Shown here: one piece after another, positions 24,350 through 34,201 of the stretch
Numbering within the stretch: the first letter of the stretch is position 1
How the letters are laid out: every line of letters begins with the position of its first letter
NCBI GenBank assembly: GCA_050084515.1
Contig: CM114275.1
Span: 16,430,001-16,494,000 of the forward strand
Direction: 5' to 3'
Length of the DNA: 64,000 bases
From: Blasia pusilla
Taxonomy: Eukaryota > Marchantiophyta > Marchantiopsida > Blasiales
Translations under genes and position numbers: made by a program
The notes under the pieces: generated by a model
What the model saw: the letters and a program-made list of their open reading frames with translations, nothing else
Database searches by the model: none
What the model was told of the DNA's origin: nothing

Positions 24350-26400
24350 AGTTTCGATGGTGGTGTTATTCCAAAAGAGGTCACTAATGTAATTCGGAAC
24401 TAGGGTTTTGAATGGTCATCATTTAGGTTGCTTGTTGGAGGTCTCATTTCTGGAACAAGATCTATAGTTCCGATTGTTGGGTTGTACAAGGGGTTGTATC
24501 GTAAGAGGTCACATACGTCATTCGGAACTAAAGTTCTCATTTCTTAATAAGGACTATAGTTCTGATTGTGGGGCTTTTCCAACGGATCCCATCGATCTTA
24601 TTCGGAACTAGTGTTCTAAATGGACATCGCTAAGCTTCATTTGTTTGTGTTCCCATTTCTTGATGACTATAGGATTTCTTGGAAAAGTGCATCCATATCA
24701 TTCCGAAGTAGAGTTTAGAAAGCACGTCGCTAAGGCTATTTGGTTGAGCCCTCATTTCCCGATATCTGAGGGGCTTTCCAAACGAGGTGCATCAATGGCA
24801 TTGGGAACTAGAGTTCCAAATGCTCATTGCCTAGGTTTTTTTATCCGAGCTGACATTTCTTGATGATTGTGGGGCTTTCCCGACGGAGTGCATCAACGCC
24901 ATTCAAAAGTAGGGTTTTGAATCCTCCTTTTTTAGGTTTTTTGGTGGAGATCTCATTTCTGGATTTAGAACTTTAGTTTCAATATCCATAGTGGTGATGT
25001 TTTCATGGAGTCAATTGATGTCATTTGATGTCAATCAGAACTAGAGTTCTGAATGCTCATCGCTTAGGTTGTTTGTCTGAGCCCTCATTTCTTGATAATT
25101 CTGGGGCTTTCTCGATGGGATCCATCAATGACATTCGAAACTAGAGTTCGAATGCTCATCGGTAAGGTTCTTTGTACGAACTCTTGTTTCAGGACGATGT
25201 TGGGGCTTTCCCAATGGAGTCCATCGATGTCATTCCGAACTAGAGCTCCAAATGCTCATTGCCAAGGTTCTCTGACCAAGCTCTCATTTTCTGATAACTA
25301 TGGGGCTTTTCCAACTAAGCCCATCGATGTTATTCGGAACTAGAGTTTTGAACGGACATCTCTAAGGTTCTTTGTCCGAGCTCTCATTTCTTGAAAACTA
25401 AGGGGCTTTCCTAACAGATTCCATCAATGTCATTCGAAACCGAATGCTCATCACTTAGGTTGTTTGTCTAAGTTCTCATTGCTCAACGATGGTGGGGCGT
25501 TCCTAAAAGAGTCCATCCACCTCATTTGGAACTAGAGTTACAAATCCTGCTTGTTTAGGTTGTTTGGTGGAGATCTCATTTTTGATTCCAAACTCTAGTT
25601 CGATTGTGGACCTTTTGTCATGGAGTCAATTGATGTCCATGGATGTCATTAGGAACTAGAGTTCCCAATACTTATCAATGGACTTTGTTTTTCTGAGCCC
25701 TCATTCCTTCACGGGGTCCATCGATGGCATTAGAGTTCCGAATGCTGATTGGTAAGGTTCTTTGTGCGAACTCTTGTTTCAAGATGACGTTGGGGCTTTC
25801 CTTATGAATTCCATCGATGTTATTCCAAACTAGAGTTCCAAATGCTCATTCCCAAGGTTCTTTAATCGAGCTCTCATTTCCCGACCACTTAAGGGCTTTG
25901 ATTGTTCGGTAATTTATGGAACAGGATCTATAGTTTTGATTGTGGATCTAGAGTCCATTGATGTCAATCGGAACTAGAGTTTTGAATGATCATCACCAAG
26001 GTTCTTTGATCGAGCTCTCAATTTCGGGCGCCTATGGGCCATTTCTGACAAGATCCATCGATGGCATTAGGAACTGGGGTTCCAAAGGCTCTTTGCTAAG
26101 GTTCTTTGGTCAAGTTTTCATTTTTTGATGGATTCCATTGATGTCATTCGGAATGAGAATCCCAAATGCTCATCTTTAATATATATTTGTTGAGCTCTCA
26201 TTTCTTGCCGATTATGGGGCTTTCCTGACGAAGTCCATCGATGCCATTTGGAAGTAGAGTTCTGAATATTCATTGTTGAGGTTTTTGAGTATAGATTTTA
26301 TTTTTGGATACAAAACTCTAGTTCTGATTATGGGGCTCTACCCATAGAGTCCATTGATGTCATTCAGAACTAGAGTTTGAAATGCTCATCGCTAAGGTCG
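24350..26400. repeat. Degenerate tandem array, about 100-bp units
   Basis: About twenty units follow one another, each with 'ctaaggttctttg', 'gagctctcatttcttgat', 'ggggctttcc', 'tccatcgatgtcatt' and 'ggaactagagttc' in that order. Units start for example near 24628, 24727, 24823, 25060, 25158, 25257, 25357, 25449, 25747, 25847, 25990 and 26088. They are strongly diverged, and some are shortened. A further piece of the same array is found at 42190-42480, beyond Copia-1, so Copia-1 split the array. Confidence 0.85.
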
Positions 26401-26419
26401 AGAATATTGTTATGACGGA

Positions 26420-26732
26420 TATTGAAGAGTGAGTTACAGTCAAACCTATAAGACACCTGAACTACTACATTTGGTACTCAAACAAAGTAGGGAAGCTTAA
26501 TCCTGGTTAGTTAGTTAAGCGCAATTATCTTAACTAGGGTTAGTTACTCATTGTTAGTCTAACTTGAGACTATGGTTAAGATTAGGATTAGGGTTGCTTG
26601 TGCATACCCTATATAATTGAGAAGGGGACCAACCTCCACTCATTCTCTCATTGCAAAATTTCGTTCTCCATGGTGGTGTGTGAGTGTGAGAGCCATTTCC
26701 CACCAATTATGCTTCTTTAGCAGTTTTCTACA
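26420..26732 (+). repeat. 5' LTR of Copia-1
   Basis: The 313-bp LTR begins TATTGAAGA (probably once TGTTGAAGA) and ends TTTTCTACA. It matches 41611-41903 and, in reverse, 60581-60902. Confidence 0.88.
26610..26619 (+). promoter_or_regulatory. TATA box in Copia-1 5' LTR
   Basis: CTATATAATT occurs at the same place in all three LTRs of this family (also 41780-41789 and, on the minus strand, 60713-60704), about 120 bases from the LTR end. Conservation and position suggest the element's promoter; no start site was mapped. Confidence 0.6.
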
Positions 26733-26745
26733 TGATATCAGAACG
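26733..26745 (+). other. Primer binding site of Copia-1 (degenerate)
   Basis: TGATATCAGAACG directly after the LTR resembles TGGTATCAGAGCG, the initiator tRNA-Met site. The related Copia-2 has the site intact. Confidence 0.75.
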
Positions 26746-27226
26746 ATAGGAGAACATCACTTGAAATTCTTGGTGTTTGAGGAGAGAATAGAGGCAAAAG
26801 AAGGAAAATTTTGAGTTTGGGAGAAGGAAATTTTGTGCAAAGCTCAGTGGGTGCAGATTTGAGGTGGAGCTTTGACGATGATAAAACTTTGGAGGCATTT
26901 TTTAGGGCTTTACCGGTCAATTTAGCCATCTAAGTTTGCATATATGAAAACAATGATAAAGGTTTGTTCTAGAAATCTTGTACATCTTGTTGAGATCTTT
27001 CCAACGCATCCAAAATCGCTTGATTCTGACATTCTGAGCTCATGCAGTAGAAATTTCAATGTAGAAGTTGTGTAGTTTGCTCTCCACAGGCCAATTTCGA
27101 CTAGTTTTTTCGTACATTGATCAATTTTGGCATATTTCAGGTCAATTTCTATGTATGAGTGGTCTATGCTTCAATTGGAGCAGTGAAGAGCCTGAAATTA
27201 AGTTTTTGTGAGTAAAATCGTTCATC

Positions 27227-28180
27227 ATGGAGTATTCCTCAACAGCAATCACATGCGAGAAGCTAGATAAGCAGAATTTCAATGTCTGGAAGATTCGCAT
27301 GAAACAATTTCTTATGGGTCAAGAACTATGGGTGCTTGTCACATATGATGAGACCAAGCCAGAATGTGACTCAACAGACTTGAATGTTTGCGCCTGGAAT
27401 AAACATGCAAGGCAAGTAATCCATTACATTTCAATAACAATCAATTCACCAATGATATGTCATATTCAATATGTTGATATTCCGAAGGAGGACTTGGATG
27501 CATTGGAAAATTTGTTCCAGACACCTACCATGGCCATAAAGCTTCAATTGAAACAACAATTGAACAAAGTGAGGAAAGGATCGTAGAGCATCGATGATTA
27601 GGTTTTGTGCATGAGACATATTGTTGATTAGTTGAATAGCATTGAAGTGACAGTAGAAGATGATGATCTAATTTTGTTCACTCTTCAAGGCTTTCCAAAG
27701 GAATACAAATCCTTTGAGACCTCTATCTCTATGAGAGAGAAATATCCAACCTTTCAAGAGTTAGTCCGACTGTTAATTAGTGAAGAGATGCGCCTAGTAG
27801 GCAGTGGTAGCTTGTCTAGTCTACAAGAGAGTGCGCTATTTGCAGAGGCAGGGGTTGTGGTAGAAGCTTCCATGGTCATGGTGGATATAAAATATATGGA
27901 GGAAGAGGCACTCAATATAACGTCAATCAATCAACTATGAATCAGTACCAAACACAATCACAAGGTGGTGATGGTGGAAATCGTTGGGATCGAGGTCAAT
28001 ATTATACGGTCCTTGGATCTTGCAATTACTATGGGACAAAGGGTCACCATACAAGGTTTTGCTTCAAGAAGAAGGTGGATATGAGAACAAGAGCCTTACA
28101 ATAACAAAATTGTGGAGCAACAACATCAAGGACAGTACCAAGAACAAAAACATTCACAAACTTAGCACCTCTTGGTCATG
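27227..28180 (+). pseudogene. gag: Copia-1 Gag (broken)
   Basis: The frame starts at Met 27227 (MEYSSTAITCEKLDKQNF) and matches the UBN2/Copia gag pattern with FNVWKIRMKQFLMGQELW. It stops at 27584-27586 and continues in the next frame (27632-27940, LILFTLQGFPKEYKSFETSI). At 28021 the zinc knuckle reads CNYYGTKGHHTRFC, where the second Cys is Tyr; Copia-2 has CNYCGIKGHYAKFC. Gag would package the RNA. At least one stop, one frameshift and a lost zinc ligand show decay. Confidence 0.85.
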
Positions 28181-30274
28181 ACTCATCATATGGGAGCAAT
28201 GGTCAAGAAAGACTCAATAATAGATTTGATATTGATTGTGGTGCATCAAATTACATGACCTCACAAGCTAAATGGTTGAGTAGTATAGAGCTAGTGAAAG
28301 ATTTTGCAATTGTGCTTACAAGAGATGATACTCGACATCATATCACGCATACCGATAAAGTTCCAATAAAATCATATGATCTTTGTGCTCTTGGAAATGT
28401 TCTCTATGTTCCTACTATTTCAAGAACCTTGATTTTTGTAGGACATATAGTAGAATAGGGTTATCAAATAAATTTTAACATAGATGGTCATTTTATTGAA
28501 ACAATGGATGACCAGACTACGATAGCCAAAGGAACTAGATTTGGCAGAATGTTCAAATTAGATATTTCTATGCTAGAGATTCAAACATCAATGTATGGTC
28601 AAACTGGCCAACAAGTCACAGATCTAAATGTGTGGCATAAGAGAATTAATCATATGAATCTTCAAAGATTATAGAATCTTTCATCGTCTAATATAGTAAT
28701 AGGATTTCCTAAATTAGCGAGTCTTGCTACGATAGAGGTATGTCCTACTTGCCAATTTGGAAAACAAGCTAGATTTCCTTTCCCAAAGCAAGGTAGAGTA
28801 GAAGAGCATCCAAGATATTGGAGTTGATCCACAGTGATATGTTGACACCATCACAATATAACCTTAGTGATTGCCAGTACTTTGTTTCATTTATTAATGA
28901 CTTCTCTAGGTATATATGGGTATACTTACTGAAAGCAAAGTCAGAGATATTCTCAATGTTCCAAACATTCGGAGTTCTAATAGAGAACCAGACTAGAGAA
29001 CACATTCTGAAATTGCGTTGTGATAGAGGAGCAGAGTATCTTTCAACAGAGTTTGATGATTATTTATATGAGAATGGCATCCAACATCAACGTTGTCAAG
29101 TGACTTGCGGTTACACTCCACAAAAAAATGGAGTGGCTAAGTGGAAGAATCGACATATTTTTGAGGCAGCACGAGCTATGGTGAATGAGAAGAACATGCC
29201 TTAGATGTATTGGGCAGAGGCTGTAGCGTATGCAGTCTTCTTAATCAACCAAACTCCAACAACAGGAGTTCATTGTAAGATTCCATCCGAAGTCTTCACA
29301 AGAAGTAAATCTGATTTTTCCTTCCTAACAATAGTTGGTTGTATTTGTTATGCTCATGTTCCTTTTGAAAGATGTCATTAAACCCCAAATATGAAAGATG
29401 TATATTCATTGGCTACGTTGATGGAACTTAGGGGTATAAGTGCACATTCCATCCTCTAGGCAGCTTATTCCACGTCGCGATGTTGTCTTTGATGAGCTAA
29501 AGTCATGGTATGCTCCATCTGAGCCTATTCCACCTCTAAACTCGTTTGTTGAGGGGGAGAATATGATTTTAAACCAAGAGATATTGCCTTCAAATTCCCC
29601 AAGTACTAGTGTAGGATTAGGAGAGGTCCTAGATTCGTCAGGTAAATCTGTGAGTCCATGGACGGGAAGAGTACGTATTCAGTCTGTTGACACTCGTCAA
29701 AGCTCGAGTCAAGTGTCAGAGGGATCTACCTCTAAACAATAAATTTGTAGATCAAGTAGAGTCACACATCCTCTTCATAGATTCATAAATGAAGGTTTCC
29801 TTGCAACATATCATGCATATATGATGACTACCCGTCAAGAACAAGAACCGAGTTATTTTGAAGAAGCTGCAAGTAAACTTGAATGGGTTGAAGCTATGGA
29901 GGAAGAGCTTGATGCATTAAGACATAACACACTTGGGAGTTGGTTGACATACCTTCCGGTAAGGGAGCTATTGGTTGCAAATGGGTTTACAAAATCAAGC
30001 GTAATCAGGATGATACAATTAACACATACAAAGCGATATTGGTGGTTTAGGGCTATGCACACCAATATGGCATCAATTGTGAGGAAACATTTAGCCTTGA
30101 TGCAAAGATGGCGACTACAAGAATAGTGGTTATAGTTGCATTAAGTAAGAAGTGGATATTACATCACATGGACGTCAAGAATGCCTTCTTGAATGAAGAT
30201 CTATATGAGGAGGTATATATGACTCAACCAACTAGATATGAGCATCCCGAGTTTCCATTTTGCGTATGGAGGTT
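28181..30274 (+). pseudogene. pol: Copia-1 Pol, first part: protease remnant, integrase, RT start
   Basis: A protease remnant with 'DIDCGASNYM' lies near 28230 (canonical D-[ST]-G is lost). Next come the GAG-pre-integrase segment near 28620 (LNVWHKRINHMNLQRL) and the integrase core (28818-29204) with ELIHSDML, LRCDRGAEYLS and TPQKNGVAKWKNRHI. The catalytic Glu after 'GVA' is Lys here, so strand transfer is lost. The RT starts near 29860 (EEELDAL) and reaches HHMDVKNAFLNEDLYEEVYM (30170-30230) before the nested insertion cuts it after 'VWR'. Several stops and frameshifts lie between. Confidence 0.88.
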
Positions 30275-30918
30275 ATCGTGCGCATACACATCGCTACACA
30301 ACATACATCGCTGTCATCGAACACACACACAAACACACATCCACTAGTCATGAGCTAACTCATGGCATCCATACACAAAAGCGAGAAGTACCAAAATATC
30401 TCCAATAAAGTAAGATCCAATCTCTCTCTACACCATCTCACACCATAGCTCTCAAAGGTGTGCACTCTCTCTCATGTCAAACCAAACCCACTCTCCTAAT
30501 GAGAGGCTTGGGTTACACTCACAAGGCAAGGGACCATAGCTCCGTCGCCTCATGCCAAGAGGTTCAACAAAGAGAGAATGAGCTCTCAAGCTCTCTCTCC
30601 TTGAGGTATACCCCCTTCCCTCTCCCAAGCCCTCTCAACGGTAACCTATGCTCGCAGGTCACCTCCTTGGCTCTTGACCCCTGTTAGCGGGTCAAGGGCC
30701 ACTTCCCAAAGTGGAAAGTCAAATATCCCTAATATGGAAACTTACCCAAAATAGTAAGTTTATATATATGGCTCCAAATGAGCCGAAACGAAGGGGAAAC
30801 ATGCTCTCTCAGGTTTCCTAGGGCCTCAACAGGTCATTATCAACCTCGTGGGCCTGTCCTCCACTACTCGTGAAGACGCTCTGCTAGATCCCACCGATCT
30901 ATCTTAATAGTCGTGACA
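30275..30918 (-). repeat. 3' LTR of copy 1
   Basis: It spans from ATCGTGCGC (probably once TGTCGTGCGC) to AGTCGTGACA on the plus strand. The inner 30404-30918 matches the right-hand LTR (39955-40512). The outer 130 bases (30275-30403) have no match there but are repeated at 30921-31050. A TATATATA motif, minus-strand promoter-like, is at 30761-30769. Confidence 0.75.
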
Positions 30919-30920
30919 GC

Positions 30921-31050
30921 TATTGTGCACATACACATCGCTACACAACATGCATCGTTGTCATCGAACACACACACAAACACACACGATCCCATGCTAA
31001 CTCATGGCATCCATACATAGAGGCGAGAAATACCAAAATATCTCCAATCA
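30921..31050 (-). repeat. Extra copy of the 130-bp terminal block
   Basis: This repeats 30275-30403 (atacacatcgctacacaac ... aaaatatctccaat) and ends CA directly against the purine tract GGGGGG (31051-31056, minus strand). The same block, TGTCGTGCGC to CCAATCG, is found once in copy 2 at 47630-47759, also against the purine tract. So the block sits where an LTR edge should be, between the tract and the longer LTR. Confidence 0.8.
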
Positions 31051-31234
31051 CCCCCCTAGTTGGTGGTTAGGTCCCTCTAACTCTAGATAGCCATCTATCC
31101 CTACCTACCACGACATACATCTCTAGGACGCTAAGAGCATAAAGGCCGGATGCTCATGTGGCCCCATCGTTAGTCGCCTTCCTGTCATCCATGTCACAGA
31201 AAAATTTGGAATCAAAACCTACCTAGTATCTCCT

Positions 31235-31471
31235 CTATGTACATCTGGGACACATCCATCGTCCCCGAGGAACCCTAGTGAGAGGTGGCGTCAGACATGC
31301 CATATGCCAACCTCTCGAACATCCATCACAAACTAGCATCGTGGCCGCACCACGGGCAGACCCACACAAAATACAATGCAAGCCTGTAGGAACTACAGCT
31401 AAGCTCGGATCTACTGTACCATCAATGTTAGGAAGGTGACATGGTGCACAATTAGCACATGGTCCTTCCAT
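31235..31471 (-). CDS. PHD finger at the C-terminus of Pol, copy 1
   Basis: The 78-residue frame ends Pol. It has every ligand of a C4HC3 PHD finger: C33-x2-C36, C48-x2-C51, H56-x2-C59, C74-x2-C77, with the typical CDGC, GWH and RWMCPRC surroundings and the Trp two residues before the last pair. PHD fingers bind modified or unmodified histone H3 tails. At this position, after integrase, it would be analogous to the chromodomain of chromoviruses and might guide integration. An upstream CANCAPCHLP motif could bind another metal. It is joined to the integrase tail through a frameshift; the true N-terminus is the Pol polyprotein, not this Met. Histone binding is inference. Confidence 0.9.
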   Translation of the reverse strand: MEGPCANCAPCHLPNIDGTVDPSLAVVPTGLHCILCGSARGAATMLVCDGCSRGWHMACLTPPLTRVPRGRWMCPRCT

Positions 31472-31722
31472 ACCATACCATCCCGTCCCTCCTGCAAGAG
31501 AACAACGGATGGCAAAATGTCACGCACTCTCAGGATAGTGCGCCTTGCAGTCACATCCAACGTCGTCAGTGCCGTCTGCTGCAAGTAGACATAGTCTCCG
31601 TGATGAAACCTCCAGATAGTTGGTCGATAACCACCACCCCGAATAGTCGCATACCTCAACGTATCCCGATGCTGTGTAATCGCCAAGTTCTCGAACGCGA
31701 TGGGCATCACTCTCCAAAACAA
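31411..31722 (-). pseudogene. Integrase C-terminal domain, copy 1
   Basis: The frame has FHHGDYVYLQQTALTTLDV and a following hydrophobic strand pattern, which looks like the small beta-barrel C-terminal domain of Gypsy integrases. Copy 2 has the same region joined in one frame to its PHD finger (48681-47968), which shows how the two parts belong together. Copy 1 breaks between them. Confidence 0.7.
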
Positions 31723-31902
31723 CTCAGCCCTTTGAGAACATACTCACATCCATACATCTGGGTCATCAAGGTCCTGCACCTCACCAGCATCTTGACGAAT
31801 GGCCGCAGGTAAATCTGGCTCTTGGCCATAAAGAAGCAAGTACGGTGAAAACGACGCTAAGGATGCATGCCCGCTGAATCTGTATCCCATCGCCAACCAG
31901 GG

Positions 31903-32328
31903 CTACTCGAGGTCCCAATCTCCTAGGTGACCTCTCTGCAAGCCATACTTGCATAAACCCCTCTTCATCGTCTGCACAACTCCCTCCGCTAATCCATCCA
32001 CCTCGGGATGATCTCGCGAAGTCATGCGGTGGTCAATCAGCGTCTGATCACACAAGGCTTGGAACTCACCGCGAAACTCAATATCTTGGCGAGTACCCTG
32101 GTCTGTCAACACCTCAGCCGGTGCGCTATAATGACTCAACACTCTGTCAAGGAAGGCATAAGCTACTCCCTCACTTGCTTTGTCAGGCAATGCAACCAAC
32201 TCGATGCACTTCGAGAAGTGCTGGATCATCACAAACACATAACGACTATGACGCTCCGTCAAAGGCAAAGGTCCTGAAAAATCCAAACTCCATCTATATC
32301 CTAAGCCCATGATTGGTAATGGATACAA
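31903..32328 (-). CDS. Integrase catalytic core, copy 1
   Basis: The 141-residue frame holds an rve-type core: first Asp in WSLDFSGPLPLTERHSRYVF, second Asp in AEVLTDQGT, Glu in VDGLAEGVVQTMKR. All three catalytic acids are present. The HHCC zinc-binding part lies just upstream around 32520-32350 (HAHKELGHFGVKWTHN and ARCMVCDRV), interrupted by one stop before and one after. The core would cut and join the cDNA ends to the target. Confidence 0.9.
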   Translation of the reverse strand: MYPLPIMGLGYRWSLDFSGPLPLTERHSRYVFVMIQHFSKCIELVALPDKASEGVAYAFLDRVLSHYSAPAEVLTDQGTRQDIEFRGEFQALCDQTLIDHRMTSRDHPEVDGLAEGVVQTMKRGLCKYGLQRGHLGDWDLE

Positions 32329-32351
32329 CTGTGGAGTCGGAGCATTGAACG

Positions 32352-32540
32352 ATGCTCAGACCCGATCACACACCATGCACCTGGCAACAAACTGCTGAAC
32401 GTCAGTCTGCATGCCTTGCCACCAATACTGAATCTGGAGCAAGTTGTGCGTCCACTTCACCCCAAAGTGACCCAACTCCTTATGGGCATGCTCCACTAGT
32501 CATTCTCTCTGCAAAGGATGATGCACTACACGTACTCTGC
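32352..32540 (-). pseudogene. Integrase HHCC zinc-binding domain, copy 1
   Basis: On the minus strand a frame reads HAHKELGHFG, then QIQYWWQGMQTDVQQFVARC, then CMVCDRV followed by a stop. It has the H-x(n)-H and C-x2-C ligands of the Gypsy integrase N-terminal domain. A TGA also lies upstream of the first His. Confidence 0.85.
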
Positions 32541-32699
32541 CATCCTCCCAAACCCTCAAAACATGTGTCTCCTCCCAACGGAACCATCTGGCCCCCTGTA
32601 GGATCCGATCCCGCTCTCTAGCATCCATAGTGCTTGCAACGCTGCCAGTACGAAGGTACTCAAGACTACTCCATCATCATGAATATCTTGACCACTTGT

Positions 32700-33330
32700 T
32701 GTGTCCTCACTGGCCTCGGGATCCAAGGACTCTCCACTAGACTTGCCTGGTTGAGCATCCCACGTCTATGTACCACCTGAAAATCATACTCCTACAACCA
32801 CAGAGCCCATCTCGCAAGCTTCCCTGTAAGCTTGTCGGACTCCATCAACCACTTCAGTGGTTGATGATCAGTGATGATGGTAAAGGGGTTGCCGAATAAG
32901 TAACACCTCAAATGCGCGATAGCCCACACCGTAGCCAAGCACTCACCCTCATACGAGCTTTACTTTGCCTCTACAGCGTTGTTTGAGCGGCTAGCGTAAG
33001 CCACCATGAACTCTCTACCCTCATCATCATGCTGGGTGAGCAGTGCTCCAAGCCGCAACATGCTCCAATATGTGTGCAACAGGAAGGGACGCCCCCTCAT
33101 CGGTCTCCTCAAGATGGGCGCGGACGTCAACATGTCCTTGAGCAACTGAAATGCTCACTCTTGCTCATCCCCCCATTGCCACTCCTGACCCACCTTGGTC
33201 AGCAAGGTCTGCGGCTTCGCAATCGAACTGAATCCCTTGACGTACCGCCGATAGAAGTTTGCCAATCCCATGAATGCACGAACACGGCTCACATCTGTAG
33301 GATGTGGAATGTGTGAGATAGTCTCTACCT
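32700..33330 (-). pseudogene. RNase H domain and RT thumb, copy 1
   Basis: The frame 33145-32960 reads RGRPFLLHTYWSMLRLGALL and GREFMVAYASRSNNAVEAK. In copy 2 the same place reads LHTDWS, so the first catalytic Asp is Tyr here. Downstream 'GECLATVWAIAH'-like sequence is visible in another frame near 32940-32900. The connection to the RT at 33230-33300 is VRAFMGLANFYRRYVKGF-like. Confidence 0.8.
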
Positions 33331-33467
33331 TCGTCTGCTAAACACCAAGGCCCCCTGGGTATATCGTATGACCCAAGTACTCAATCTAGTCGTAGAAGAA
33401 CTTGCACTTGCCTCGGATGTAGCTTCAGCCCATATAATTGCAATCGTCAAAACACCTCCTCTAGATG

Positions 33468-33964
33468 TCACTCATGCTCCTCAACCATAGCGCTAAAGAC
33501 TACGATGTCATCAATATAACACCTAGCAAAATCCAGACCTACCAAGATCCTATCCATGACCCTCTGGAACTCATCCGGGGCATTTTTAACCCAAATGGTA
33601 AGAACCGCCACTGGTATAAACAATCCTTCCCGTGAGGATCGATGCCCCAAAATGCCATCTTCAGCATGTCCTCCAATTTGATAGGCAGATGATGGTATCC
33701 GGCATGCAAATCCAATGAATTGAAGACCTTTGCATGATCAATCGCATCAAAGATGTCCTCGGGGGTGGGCATGGTATACCTATCGGACTTTGTCTGCCGA
33801 TTGATAGGTCGGTAATCCCCACATATCCGCCTTTCCATCCAATTTCCATGCACATCCTTCTTGGCGGGCATGATAGTGGCAGATGCATACTCCCCATGCG
33901 ACATCTCTACTAGTCCTGCTCTGACCAAGTCCTGGCTCCTACTCTGAATCAGAGCCCTCTCCAT
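33468..33964 (-). pseudogene. Reverse transcriptase, copy 1
   Basis: The frame from 33964 gives SRSQDLVRAGLVEMSHGEYA, then ICGDYRPINRQTKSDRY, VFNSLDLHAGYHHLPIKLED and CLYQWRFLPFGLK, all typical of Gypsy RT palm and fingers. After a one-base slip the next frame (33650-33468) carries ARCYIDDIVVFS with the catalytic YIDD at 33518-33507. The Met at 33964 is internal, because Pol continues upstream into the methyltransferase. Confidence 0.92.
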
Positions 33965-34201
33965 ATCACTGTCCCTATAGAGTCATCGGAAGATCGGCGT
34001 ATCATTCGACAACTCAATGTTGATCCCCGGTCCCTTCAGCGTACATAAATCCTCCATGCTAAACGCAAAGCAGCTCCTATAACTCCTGAGGAACTGATGT
34101 ATTCGGCGCCGCTCTGCTCTTGTCAACTTAGGGCCCATATCAAGCTCCCAAGTCTCCATCGTGACTACGATAGGACTCTCCGGCGTGGGTATCGGTGGTT
34201 G

